DNA of 64,000 nucleotides from Monarcha castaneiventris obscurior (Eukaryota; Chordata; Aves; Passeriformes; Monarchidae), in NCBI GenBank assembly GCA_026261815.1, contig JAMPIT010000059.1, positions 23,422,001 to 23,486,000 on the forward strand. The letters are read 5' to 3'. Shown here one piece after another: positions 37,601 through 49,564 of the stretch. Position 1 is the stretch's first letter. Each line of letters opens with the position of its first letter. Under the pieces are notes generated by a model. The model saw only the letters and a list, made by a program, of their open reading frames with translations, did not search any database and had not been told where the DNA came from. The position numbers and the translations under genes are program-made.

Positions 37601-38572
37601 AATTATCCTTTTTGCATATGTAGTCTCTATTAAATGTACTTCATAATAGCGTTGTAGTTCTGTTGAGGTATTATAATCTTTAATCTTACTAGATACAATT
37701 TCATAACTCCTTCATCTTAACAAATGTGTTAGCAGCTTTAGTTTCACATAATTTTCTGAATGTTATTATATATTGAAATTCTTTCTCAAAGAGTGCTTTT
37801 GCTCCTATATAGGTGTCAGAGCCTTGCCTTCAAGACACTGAAACTATGTTTGTTGTTCCAGCTTCTTGGAAATTCCATCTCATCCCCCTGCCTCTCTGGA
37901 TTAAAATAAAAATGTTTTCCTTTCTGTAATTATGCTTTGTTTTAATACTAGTGAGTGGTATTGAGTTTTTGAAGAAATAACTCAGCTGAATGCAAATGTT
38001 GAATTTCCTGCAAAAGCTAAAATTTCACTGCAGACAGGCTGCTTGTAGGGGCTCAGTGGATTCATCTTCACCAATTTTATGTGCAGTGTAAGGGAATATA
38101 TGTAATCTCCCCATTATTTTACTGTTATGCAATTTGTGGCCCTCAGTATATTCTTTAGTGTTGACCTCCACAGTCAGTGGGAAGTTGGCTGGAAAGGAGC
38201 TGTCCAGTTGCTGTATGCATAAACACTAAATTGAAAAGTGATGTTTGCTGTACTGAGGCAAGGCTTTTATTTCTTCTAGGTAAATATAATTCTGCATCAC
38301 ACCAAAGTCTTCCAGTACACTGAACACTGCTGGACTTTTGCAGTTGTACAGACTGATTGTGACAGCACATAGTCTTCCTAGTGGAAAGTTATGGTTAAGA
38401 CCACATTTCCTTTTTCCCATGGTAAAGAGATTAACACAACATAGTGCATAAACATGTCACTGAAAAATACATTAATAATCTAATTATTACAAGTCCTAGA
38501 AAACAATGTATTTTGCATTTTGTATATTTATTTAGCAGCAGCATCAGTAAATAACTTTTTTGTTTCCCACAG
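34644..38572. other. Unique AT-rich sequence, no confident gene
   Basis: Contains the longest open frame outside repeats on the minus strand (36891-37277, 128 codons), described separately. No repeat family or RNA gene is recognised in the remainder. Confidence 0.5.
36891..37277 (-). other. 128-codon open frame, unidentified, probably not a gene
   Basis: A minus-strand frame beginning MKECERPLVGIRFFN and ending FHQCPVNHFVT. Its middle part (VLARSSRDERDKSALT, about 37098-37145) contains several CpG-bearing Ser/Arg codons, unusual for this CpG-poor background. It has no recognised domain, signal peptide or convincing membrane segment. There is no promoter or splice context I can defend. The length is within what chance allows over 64 kb. 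It may overlap a conserved non-coding element (TTAATTA at about 37167), but that needs alignment. Confidence 0.12.
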
Positions 38573-38605
38573 AGACGTTTGAAACTTAGCAGTCTTTGGA
38601 AAAAA
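38573..38605 (+). other. Candidate 33-base microexon
   Basis: A strong acceptor (ACTTTTTTGTTTCCCACAG, ending 38572) is followed after 33 bases by a fair donor (AAA then GTATGA at 38606). The block is a multiple of three. Read from its first base it is open (RRLKLSSLWKK), while the other two frames contain stops. No flanking coding exon is identified in the window, so the reading is unsupported. It lies about 180 bases upstream of the hairpin at 38782. Confidence 0.18.
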
Positions 38606-38781
38606 GTATGAACCCTTTCAGTATATTATCTGTATGTCGATATCTATAATTTTTGTCTCAAGTGAGAGTAGACTGCCTTCACACAGAGTCTTACAGCTCC
38701 TCGACAGATGGATTTACTTTATGAGCACCATTAAAAATATTTAGCTGCCCTTTTTCACTGTTTGGTTGTTTTCCAGAGCTG

Positions 38782-38859
38782 CTTATGCAGAGTTGCTGTT
38801 TCTGTCAGATGAAATATTCAGGCACGTTACCTTGTCTGACAGAAACAGTAAGCATCAAG
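38782..38859 (+). ncRNA. miRNA-precursor-like hairpin (candidate)
   Basis: Bases 38793-38809 (TTGCTGTTTCTGTCAGA) pair without interruption with 38835-38851 (TCTGACAGAAACAGTAA): 17 pairs, one of them G-U. The stem extends inward through T38810-G38834, G38811-T38833 and A38812-T38832, leaving a 19-base loop. Outward, a 4-base bulge (AGAG, 38789-38792) is followed by ATGC pairing with GCAT (38785-38788 with 38852-38855), and then CTT with AAG. The total of about 78 bases with roughly 27 pairs is the size and form of an animal pre-miRNA. I do not recognise the arms as a known miRNA and cannot check a registry. It could also be the fold-back of a short DNA transposon or a chance palindrome. The strand of transcription is unknown; the minus strand would fold nearly as well. 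Confidence 0.35.
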
Positions 38860-41800
38860 GATTTCCCAGGAAGAAACATCAATATGCAGCATGTTAAGTT
38901 TCATATTTCACAACACTACTAATTACATTATCACCTCAACATTGGCTTTTAATAAAGCTATAACTAAAATGTGTACAGCTGTTTATCTTCTTTAAAGAGA
39001 ATTCATCTGACAGACTGCACAGCTCTTTTATCTCACCCATTGCCTTAAAGTGAGTCAGTACCTATTCCAGATGAATCAATGGCAATAATCCAGCTTAATT
39101 CAACAGTGGGAGGCTATAACCACAGTGACAGAAAAAATTTCTTCCTCAGACATACAGTATGATGTGAGGAGATATTTGTATTTTTAAATTATGCTCTAGG
39201 CTTTTTTGGTTGGTTTTGGGGTTTTTTAAATTTTTCTTTTTTTTTTTTTTTTCTTTTCAGTTTTAAATTAGGTGTTACATGCAACCTGACTACAAAGATA
39301 ACTAGGGCAGCTGTCAGGAAAAGTGAAATTTATTGCACTGAAAAGATTCCATGTTAAACCTAATCTTACTTATCTATTCAGAACCTTTTATTTGTAAATT
39401 GCAGCTGATATATATCTTGTTTGTTTCTTAGAGAGGAAAGTAGTACCTAATCACAGGGCAGAAATATATGGTAAACAAAAAAGAGAAACCATTTTGTGGA
39501 AGAATATGAAAGAGAGAAAACTTGCTCTGCTTACAAAGGTATGAGGTATATATATGACTCTTATATGCATGTGTTCTTCAAAATATGTAATTAATTCAAG
39601 AAGTCGCTAAAGGAGCAAATGCATGCAACCACATTCAGCACAGTGTTTCTAGAATACTTTGAAGAAAACCAAAGGTTCATGAAGGAGATATACACAGTAG
39701 TTCATAACAAGTGGCATGAGCATTCAACAAACAATGTGAATCTGTGTTGAAAAATCTAGATTAGATACCAAAATATTATCAGTAGAAAAAATACAAAATG
39801 ATGGGTGCTGAGCACCTTGAGGAAGAATGACAACAACTAATATTAACTTGACTATTATTTGAAAAATTCCTTTTCATAGTTGGAAAAGCAGACAGCTAAA
39901 TGTATAGTAAATACAAACATTTTTTTATTAAAACCTACTGTTAGAATATCTAAGAGAAGCCAGAATGCAACTGAAAATTTAGTAGGGAAAGAAAGTGGAT
40001 ACATTAAGGGTGAGGGTTACACTGGAAACTGACCTTAGTCCTTGAGGGCATGGCAGCAGAGAAACCTCTGCACGAGAGGGGCAGAGAGAAGTAAACATAG
40101 GCAAAATTATGGGGTCTTGTGGAAGGATGTGACAAGAGCTAGTGAAGTAAGACTGAGGTAACAAGAAAACCACTGGAGCACAAAACCCTGAAAGCCCAAG
40201 GAAGTAATAGATAAGCCATAAATAATTTACAGTGTCTGAAAACATTTCAGTGATCAAAGGGGGAGGAGAGCAGAGAGAATATCTTTGAGTATGGCCAGCT
40301 GCAGTTCATTAGTAAACTTTAAAAAAAGGCGTTCAGAAGAATTTGAGAGGGTGAAAACAACAGACTTCTTACTTTCCCTGCCGTTATTGAGAATTAAAGA
40401 GAAGAATATGAATGGAGAGCTTGGATGACAACTGTCAAGTATATACAAAGCAGAACTGTAATAAAGCTTCTTAATTCAGTTAGCAGTCAATCATGTTTGG
40501 AAAGCCCTCAAACCTTGAAATTCTGTACTAGATGCAGAATAAAAGTAATTTCTCATGCAATTGTTCACCTTTTGCTTCTTTCCTTATGTACCAACAGAAC
40601 TGACACCAAACTCTCAATGCCTCTCATTGATCACTTCATATCACAGCTCTTCCTGCTTCACCCTATGGAAACCTTGCTAAATAACCAGTTGTGACCCAGT
40701 AATTTCTTTGTGTTAAGCAATCATTAGTCATCATGTTCTAGTATTTCACAGTGTGTAGTTTGCAAACTCCGTAAAGCTGTAAACATGAGTTAAAATAAAG
40801 GCAAAGGTGTGCAGCACTCGTTTCCTACCTCTTCCTGAATGAGTAGTTATCATGTTGAACAGATCAATGTCTTTCAGCATAACAATTTTTTAAAGCTCTG
40901 CTGCCCCCAGTTTCTTACATATTTGCTATAATTGCATAACAACAAGGATTACACATCCTGTAGTACATAACGTGTATTCTTTTAACAAAATTCATATAGA
41001 ATATATATATATAGGCATGCCAGTTATCAGTGTAAACGACAAAGACAATGGAAGGATTAGAAACATACTAACATTTCAGGGATACTCTTGAGAGGGAGAG
41101 AAACTGAAATTACCATACTGTGATGCAGAAGTCTACTACCATAATGATTTTTGTAGCTTCCTCATAAAAGGGGCAGAGTTGGAGTCTATAAAATATGACA
41201 CAGACTTAGAAGCACCTCAAGCTTGTCCACCCTGTATAATACTGCTCTTCATAACAATTTTACAGTAAATGTTACAATGCTTAGACTGCACTAGGATTTC
41301 AGAGAGGTTATTAAAATTTATTACTATTCTTGGAATATAAACAAACTGAAACAATATCTTCAAATTATTGAGCCATCTGTTTTAGCTTTCTTTCCACAGC
41401 CAGCTTGTTGGTGCTGTGGTTAATTGCCCTCTCCTAATGATTAAGGGTAGCATAAATATACTAATATGTGTGTGTGTATACATACATATATATACTCTGG
41501 TGTTTAGCTATTGTTCAACAAATTAACTAACTAAATGCAGTTGGAAGAATTGACATTAGTTCAGTTTCTCAAAACAGCCAAAAGCCCCCATGATATTTAA
41601 GGTTATCAACACATTTAGAAAAGAAGCAGGAGTTTCTTTAGTGGTAGTTTTTTTTTTAGAGTATGTGTCCTTTTTTGTGCACCTTTTAGATTCTGTTGCC
41701 TTTTTTTCTCTTCCCCCTGAAACTAAGTGTATGTTTCTGATTTAGAAAAAAATGAAAGAGGTTTGACTGAGCAGAAGCCCTAATAGTAATTGCAAAGAAT

Positions 41801-43528
41801 GACTATTTTAGATGCACAAACAGAACAGTGGAGGTAAGCCTCTTGAAATATTCCATAAGAACAAAATGGAAAAAAATAATCTTGGACCCACTACAATAAA
41901 AAATTTCATTCAGGAGAATTGACTTTAGATGACTTGGGTTTTCAGGGGAATGCAAAGCAAGATTTATATCTTTTGGTTTGGCAGAACACAGAGCTGCTTA
42001 AAGTACCAAAGGAAATAAATGGAGTATATGAATTTTTTTATATTACCCTTAAGACTTATTCCTATATTGTCTGTTATATTCCAATGATTTTCATGAAGAC
42101 TAAGTTAAGGCTTTCAGTTTTGGTCACTAAAGATTTGGTGTTCTGCCAGGTAGTATAATGGAGGCTAAAAATAGATTCTGGAGACTGTATGTTCAGTTTT
42201 AATCTCTATTACCAGCTACTACTTCTATTTTCGTTTTTTTTCCCCCCACATATTATAGACCAGGGCTGTCTGTTCTAAGGACAGAGGAAATGGGAAGGAT
42301 CAAACAGGGAGGACCACACAAGGACTCCTGTTTTAGGAAAACCAAGATCTATTTGTCGAGGACTCACCTTCTGCCTTGTCCTTACTTGGTTATTAGAACA
42401 TTTGAGATGTAAGAAGAAGGAGCAGTCTCCTACAGGACAAATCCGGGATATGTCTAAAATGTTGAAATGTCTAAAAGCCGTTCATTGCTATAGATGACTG
42501 GAATTCGGATGAGATTTTCTTCAAAGGTCTGGTCAGCTCCAGCTTGTGTCCTGTCTCAGTCTTAAATGCTTGAAATAGCTCTGAGGTTTCCAATGCCAAA
42601 TCTACTGAGCGAAATCAGTGTGGTTGAATGGCATATATTTACAGCCTGTGGCTGAATAATGGTAAAGTTCTCATCTCACTGTGATTAGTACAACCTGCAC
42701 TAAACTACATAATGTTAGTTGCAATCACTGTGTAGAATATATTCCTCTCACAGAATATGTTCTGTGTTGAACAACAGCATTGCAGCCAGCTTCTGTTGGT
42801 TAATGGGTCACCTAAGTGAAATTACTGGGAAGATTACAGCTGATGTCCCATTTGACAAATGTCTTAATCATAAAAAGTAATAAAAATTGTCACTTCCTCC
42901 TGTGCTGCCATTACTTAGAGAATGGTGGCCTCGTCACATCAAGGTTAAATTACGTAGGTAAGCAGAAAAGAAATTAGTGGCGACTTACAGACACCCACCA
43001 TAATTATCATCGCCACTTGTGGTCCCACAGTTTCTGATTATAGCAGTGCAGTATTTTTTCATACCATTAAAATTCAGTCTACACTCTACTGTGAATAAAT
43101 TCATGTCAAATACATCAGTACTGTCTGATACACAGGGAAATTTTTTAAGGTATTCCCACAGACTTAGTGGAAATATTAATGTTGCATTTCTTAAGTTGCT
43201 GTGGAAGAAGTTAAATTGTTGAAGTGCAAAACAAAGAGGGGAAACAAGAAACTAAAATATTCAGCATCAAATCCAATGAAAGTTTTTGCGCTATCTTAAA
43301 ACTGTGGTAAAATTTAACACTTTTAAGTGATCTGGATTTTCAGTTATATAACTTAATGGGATTTGAATTTTCTCGTTGATAAAACTAAATCGCTGGAATT
43401 TGCACATATATTTATGTAAATATACTGAAAAACACTGAAATACTGTCAGTTTCTAGAAAGATATACAGCAAGTAAAAAATCTTGATGCGAAAATTTTCTA
43501 ATGTTACTCTTTTTTTTTTCACTTATAG
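38860..43528. other. Unique AT-rich sequence, no gene seen
   Basis: Includes the low-complexity tract at 39201-39260 and mixed TG/TA simple repeats at about 41467-41495 (TGTGTGTGTATACATACATA). Frames are short. No repeat family, exon or RNA gene is recognised. Confidence 0.5.
39201..39260. repeat. G/T-rich low-complexity tract with T16 run
   Basis: Begins with T runs split by GG/GGGG and ends in sixteen T residues (39237-39252) then CTTTTCAG. It resembles an acceptor, but no coding frame follows. Confidence 0.75.
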
Positions 43529-43563
43529 CCATCAAGGTTTGCTTATGGCAGGCCTTGATGAAG
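43529..43563 (+). other. Candidate 35-base microexon with internal palindrome
   Basis: A long T tract and CACTTATAG (ending 43528) form a strong acceptor. Thirty-five bases later GATGAAG is followed by GTAACTTC, a good donor. The block also contains an 8 bp inverted repeat: CATCAAGG (43530-43537) with CCTTGATG (43553-43560) around a 15-base loop. The length is not a multiple of three, so inclusion would shift the frame. No neighbouring exon is identified. It may be a transcribed small exon or a coincidence of a poly-T tract with a palindrome. Confidence 0.2.
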
Positions 43564-46500
43564 GTAACTTCCTACCCATGGCATGATACAAACTGTGAAA
43601 ATGGCATGTGAAACTATTTCTTCTCTAGTGGTCATATTTTACAACTATTTACCATAGATGCAACACCTTTGGAGACTGGCAGCTTCACCTAGTGCCTAAG
43701 ACTGTTGCAGTGTCATGACAGAAACAAATACACATTTAACAACTTGAATGCATAATATTAACACAACTTTTAGCTACAGAGATAAGGAAAAATTGTAGTA
43801 TCTTTAAAAATAAAAAGAAACGTATTTTTCAATAGCTGACTACTGGATATTTGTCTTGTCAAGAATATAATTAAGATGAAAGACTAAGTGGCTTTTTTTT
43901 TTCTGATAAAAGCATTAAATAATCCTCAGCAAAACACAAGAGACCACACTGTTCCATCTAGCATGAGCTATATAGTGAAGGTGCATTACATTCTAAGGAG
44001 TAATTGGAGATGTTGTTTATCCCTTCAAAAGATAACAACCAGAGAACTTCTTTTTATTTGAATAGTCTCTTGTAAGTAGACTCAACAGTTTGAAAAACAA
44101 TGAGTATTTAAGTCTGCAAATACTCCTGCAACCAATTTTCATTTGGATAAACAACACAAAACAAAAGAAATCAAGTTTTCATCTCATATAAGATGAAGAT
44201 ACGATTTTTTTTTCTCCTCTCTCACATCCTTCATGCCTACAGGCTATGTTTTCTCCATGTTACCTAAAAAGGCCTTCCTAATTTTTTTTCCATGTTTTTT
44301 GAGCACAAAGCTGTGAAGTGCATCACCTCACAATTCCAGTAGATTTGCAGTAATTTTTTCAGAAATCTGAAGATCAACTGGACCAAACCAGAAGAAATGA
44401 GAAGGGCATAAACTACTATATGGGGTCTAAGCCTTCACATAAAGAAGGAAATTGTAGAATATTAGTAGTGGCAATAACAGTACTTTTATTTTGATATAAA
44501 AAATAGGGACCATAAATGATTAAAGGACTTTGATGTTCACAGGTGCAATTGTTTCCTCATTCTTTCCATTTAATCTTTTCTGTTCCAGCCACAAAGAAAT
44601 GTTAAAGGGGAAATTTATGATGAGAGTAGGAAAAGGCTGCTAAAACTTCAATTTTAATAGAACTTATATACTTTTTGTGGTGGTTTTTTGTGGGTTTTTG
44701 GTTCTATTTTTATTGTTGTTTTGTTTTGTTAGTGTTTTTATTGTTTAGCTATTGGGATTTTCTTGTAATGTGGTTTGCATTTCCCCCAAACATAGTAAAG
44801 TTCTGGGTCTTAACGAGACAGCTTCCGCATAAGGAAGATTGCTCATGTAAAGTGCCAAAATATTTTATTTTATATGCAACAATTCTGAGAGTGATGGTCA
44901 ATCAAATAATAGCTAATTGCCTCTTCCTTTTTGTTCTTCATTTAAATGTCAATACATATGTCCTATGTGAAGAAACAAAAGTCATCTCAAAAAAGAAAGC
45001 AAAAACTTCTGGAAGTATTTCTTTTACTTCTTCAAAGTTTTATTTCTCTGTAGGGGCTTCTTAGTCATTCTGCGTGGAAGTTTCCTAATTCCATGAGCCT
45101 CCAGGAAAAAAAGAGGTTGGCCAAACAAAGATGGAGAACTACATGCCTTTGGGCACTGTGTAGAGTAATGGAGACTTTGTAAAACTATTTGTGTCAAACA
45201 ATGCAACTCAGTAGTTGGGGAGTTTTCCCAATTACTGGGGTGAGAGGGACATTGTTAGTAAGTCTATCACTGATATTTACTGCTGCATGTTTATTCATTC
45301 TCTGTCATTCAAAGTGGCTCTTGTGGTTAACTCCACTATGCAGCTGAAGGCTGCATTACAGAGCAACAGGGGAACATGCAAGACTGACTTTCTTTTTTTT
45401 TTTTATTCTAAGTAATTAGAAAAACTGTTGCAACCAAAACATTCCATACAGATGACAGGAAAGAAATACACCTGTGGAAATTGTGATTCTGTGACCATCC
45501 TTCCAGAATGGCCTCGGAAAGTTCTAAGCACCAGAAAAATATTATCTTCTTGATATTACTTTGTAAGTTTGACTTACATAGATTCAAGAAACAGGTAAAA
45601 TTATTCTTGGGGGTTAATCCTAACTTCAAGTATTGATTTTCCTGTCCATGAACATTTCTGGGTATTTAAGTAAAACATTGCCCTGAAAAGTCATTTAAAC
45701 TGCTTTTTTTTTCTGTTTCAAGTCAGTGATATTTTTTGTTTGTTTTTTACTTAAATTATCTCTTGATTTCTAATCCTAAGTGTAATATGAAAAGAAATGG
45801 CAGAGGATATTACTTTACTAAATCAGAGATGGTATACCCTTTAATCTAGCAATACAAACAAAAAGCCCCCCCAGACGCACCTTATGAAATTCCATCTAAA
45901 AACTTCATGTAAGACTAATTAGAAGGCATTTGGTCATCTGTTATCATCACAGACTTTTAAAGATTAGAATGCAAAGGTCTTCCTTTGTACACATAGAATT
46001 TGTACTCTGGAAGGATGAGTTAAAGAACCTGACCAACCTTGGCATTTTCTGATCCTCCAGAATGATAGACTAAGAATCCTCCTGTGGTCCATGAAAGATC
46101 ACGGTAAATCCCTGGAAAGCAAAGCAAAGTCAGAGGATATTTTTGTCTGAAGACTGAACAGTAAATAGAGGGATAAAGGAAGAAATGTTGTAGCCTTCTG
46201 TTTTCCAGTCCTGAAGACACTCCTGTCATGAATCTCCAGCCATGTGATTCTTTTCCTACCAACTGTCAGCCTGACCTTTGGTTTCACAAAGGCTGTGTTT
46301 GTGATAGCACCATTGGGAATGCACTGCTTTAGCTATTAAATATGTGGAATTCTGAGTTGATTTATTTTTTTCTCACATTTCTTTCTCATAAAACACAGGG
46401 TACAGGTTAGGACAAACTCAATAACCTTGAAGAAAGAATGGAGATTAATACAATAGGTCCTTACTGAAATACTTCAGATTTCATTAACTTTTGCTGTAAT

Positions 46501-47567
46501 GTTACTGCTTGCAGGGCCTTGAGTTTGTGTTGAATTTAAAACTGTTAGTCAGAAAGACTAGATTAGATTTCCTCTCTGTGTTTAATGTCCTAGATGAACC
46601 ATGTATGTGTTGCTGGTTCCTTATGGTGTTTCTGTTACAGATCTGAGGTCTATGTATTGTAACATTCAACCTACCCAGATTTCTTTGCCCCAGACTTTTA
46701 ATAGAATCCTCTGGCAGAGGTGATCTTTTTCTGCACTCCTCCTTCATTACATTGGTGAGAGACATCAGAGGGAGCTGAAATTAAAATGCTGAGATAGATG
46801 AAAAACACACAGCTGTTACTGCATTTTTTTTTTTCTGAGGTAATTTCAACTTTTTTTTGTAGCTTTTGCTTAAAGATATAAGTAGCACTCCTAATTAAAT
46901 GGAAATTTTAATAAGGTAGGCTTGTTTTGACTATAATAAGGAAACAGAATGGTTATTGCAGAAATCCTATTAATACCTAATAAGAGGTTATGTTGGTTTA
47001 TACTTTGTGCACTTACTAACTAATGTAAGATTTGGTTTACTTGTATGTATTATTAAAACCCCAATTTAATATAGAAGTTTAATAACTATTCTTCATGAAG
47101 CTTGTGCCAGTTAAAATTTTTATATGCCTCGCTGAAAGATTGGTATCACATGAAGACACAAGGAAACAAACACTATTGCTTTATATGTATCTCTTGTTAG
47201 ACTTTAAAGTTTTAGTGGAATTCAATGTTCTAAAAGACTTTTGCTCTTTTCAGTGATTATGTTTGACTTTCTTGCCACCAGAATTTTTCAAAGGAAGATG
47301 AGCAATTTCTACATGTGACTAATTCAAATAGAGCACTCTGTAAACAACCATTTCTTATAATACCTTGAATTTGCTTTGAAGATTCCTATACTGTACTTCA
47401 TACCCTAGCATAACATAAGCACATGTATGTTTCTTGTATTACTGTCTGTAAAAATATAACTTTTCACTTGTTAGTGACATTTCTAATTTCTTTTAATTTA
47501 TTCTGTGGATTGTTAAATTCTTCCAAGAAACAAAATGCTGGTGCATAGTGGTTTTATTCTGCTTACA
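43564..47567. other. Unique AT-rich sequence, no gene seen
   Basis: Includes the G/T-rich tract at 44678-44747, which creates a hydrophobic-looking 129-codon plus frame (44675-45064) that is an artefact of low complexity at its N-terminal end. No repeat family or RNA gene is recognised otherwise. Confidence 0.55.
44678..44747. repeat. G/T-rich low-complexity tract
   Basis: T runs with GG/GGG and TTGTTTTG units. Its translation gives Trp/Phe/Cys-rich residues that mimic a membrane segment but have no support as protein. Confidence 0.7.
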
Positions 47568-47614
47568 GGATCACAGAACAGTCCAGCTTGAAAGACCTTT
47601 AAAGATCTTAAGAC
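47568..47614 (-). mobile_element. CR1 3'-end scrap
   Basis: About 47 bases (GGATCACAGAACAGTCCAGC, then TTGAAAGACCTTTAAAGATC) match the extreme 3' terminus of CR1 in minus orientation. Either the element was extremely 5'-truncated at insertion or the remainder has decayed. Confidence 0.7.
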
Positions 47615-49329
47615 AATAAAGATTTTAAATTTTTTCTGATTGTGCTTTTCTCTCAAGAATTTCAGTGTTACTTGTTGTTTTAGAGCAGGGTTCTCAAGCC
47701 TCTTTATTTCTTCCAAGGTTCTGTTATGCTTTTCCAATTCCACAGTAATGCAGTAGTGGGGAAAGTCACCCTTGTAAGATCTTGATTTACTTTGCTGTAC
47801 ATCTTAACAGAAGTCAATCCAGTACAGTGCCAAAACATTTGAAGATGACTTTCTGTAGTCAACAGCTGTTCTTGTTTTGCAGAGGGACCTTTACAGTATC
47901 TTACGCTCTTCGGGGTCCTGATTTATCAGAGTAACTCTCTGAAACCACTGAAGTTAAACAGGCATAACTTTGAAGTGACAGAGTGATGAATTAGGTTTTC
48001 ATTGTAGTTGTACAGAGCACTCCAGAAAACTCCAGAAATAATAAAGCATCTTGTTCTCAGAATTTTGGAATCAATCTAAAGTCTTGTTCTGCAAGCTGCA
48101 ACATGGTCAGCTTGGTTGGGCAGTTACATTGATGGTTTTTTAATGTCACAAAATAATTCAGTCTCAACAGTTTAAACGAAACCTTTCTACCCTTCTCTCT
48201 TTTTTAGTTGCTTTTAGTTATTAAGTATATGTTTCCATAGGAAACCACAATTGTGCACTTGCATACAAGCCAGAACATCTGGGAGGCTCACCCAGAAAAA
48301 GGAGGGTGGAGAGAGAGAAAGAATGAGTAATGTTCCCATTTCGTACTTGTGGTCAGTTTTTAACTCTACCAAAAATTAAATACAAACTTCCTAAGAATGC
48401 TGAGGGGCAGAGTTGTCAGTCTTACACAAAATTATTTAACATCAGGTTGAATGTAACACATCTGGCTTTTTGGCAAAGGACAAACAGCACAAATTGCTTT
48501 AGTATGCCAGACAGCATCACTAGTCATCTGGTAAATCTATATAGATTACAGTAGTGATGAATTGATATTCATGTCATTAAGAATAACAGTAAAAGTTTAA
48601 ATATTTTTTGATGGACTTATGACAGATTTACGTGCCTCAGTATGTGAAGAGTAAGTGGTTATGGAAACTCACCTTATACATTTAAAGAGATGAAAGTGTA
48701 ACATGATCAAAAGAATAGGGTAAACATAACTTTACTGTATACATATGTGAAACACAAATGCGAAGAAAATAATGGTGTTATAGTAGAACTTGGCATGCCT
48801 GTTCTGGTATATTCAAGTTAGCACGAGATAAAGCAGGAGTGTTGTTTTACTGAGAAGACTTAGACAGGTGTTATTATACCCATAAATCTAGGCCTCCTAC
48901 TCCTACTGTGGATCCATCATGTGATGCCACAGCAGAACTCAAACCATATGCTGATATTCCCAACAGAGCTGCACTCATCTTTGATTACTTTATTTTAAAG
49001 ACATTGTATAAGCTAGTTGTCTTGAGGCAAGAAAATATTTTGCTGACACTCCTGGACTGAGATGGAGGGAAGAGTCTGTGGTGGTAGTCAATATTCAGTA
49101 TTCAGTTTGGATAAAGTAGGGCATAACACTTTATTATGTCTCTTAGAGCATCCAAAGATGTCTTATATTCACAGATGTAAAGAAAAAATAAATTTTAAGG
49201 TTCATTGCAATGCAAATGGAGAAAGAAAATGACATGAGTCTTCAAATGCGGGAAAAATGCGTAATTCTTTTTTTTTTCCATAACTTCCACCATTCATAGG
49301 GATAAATTAAATTTTTTTTAAAATGAGAG
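47615..49329. other. Unique sequence with one possible ancient repeat
   Basis: The block 47883-47990 is described separately. The rest is AT-rich without a recognised feature. Confidence 0.5.
47883..47990 (+). repeat. Possible ancient amniote dispersed repeat, exon-like
   Basis: The sequence GGGTCCTGATTTATCAGAG, then CTGAAACCACTGAAGTTAA, resembles a short dispersed element I have seen in turtle, crocodile and bird DNA, where a phrase like 'CTGAAGTTAATGGAG' precedes 'CAGAATTAGGCCC'. The family name is not certain. It is preceded by a good acceptor (GCTGTTCTTGTTTTGCAG, ending 47882). One frame is open for about 33 codons (GPLQYLTLFGVLIYQ and on, to EVTE then TGA near 47988), so it could be mistaken for a terminal exon. 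I favour the repeat reading. Confidence 0.35.
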
Positions 49330-49564
49330 ATTTCAGTTGCATGTTAGGAAGAAATTATTTACTCAGTGGAAAGTGAGGCACTAGAACGGGTTGCCCAGAG
49401 AAGCTGTGGATGGCCCATCCCTGGAAGTGCTCAAGGACAGGTTGGGTGGGGCCCTGGGCAACTTGATCTAGCAGGTGGCATCCCTGCCCATAGCAGGGGA
49501 TTGGAACTAGATGATATTTAAGGTCCTTTCCAACCCAAGCTTTTATATTTTATATGATTCTGTG
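49330..49564 (+). mobile_element. CR1 LINE 3' end
   Basis: A short, plus-oriented CR1 tail. TTTCAGTTGCATGTTAGGAAG leads into AAATTATTTACTCAGTGG, then GGTTGCCCAGAGAAGCTGTG (about 49389-49408). TCCCTGGAAGTGCTCAAGG and CCTTTCCAACCCAAG follow, and it ends in the terminal ATGATTCTGTGA repeat (49553-49564). About 235 bases remain, so it was strongly 5'-truncated at insertion. It contains only 3' UTR sequence. Confidence 0.93.

Noticed and set aside
44675..45064. 129-codon plus frame with a membrane-like N-terminus
   Set aside because: The hydrophobic start is the translation of a G/T-rich low-complexity tract, and the rest is unlike any family.
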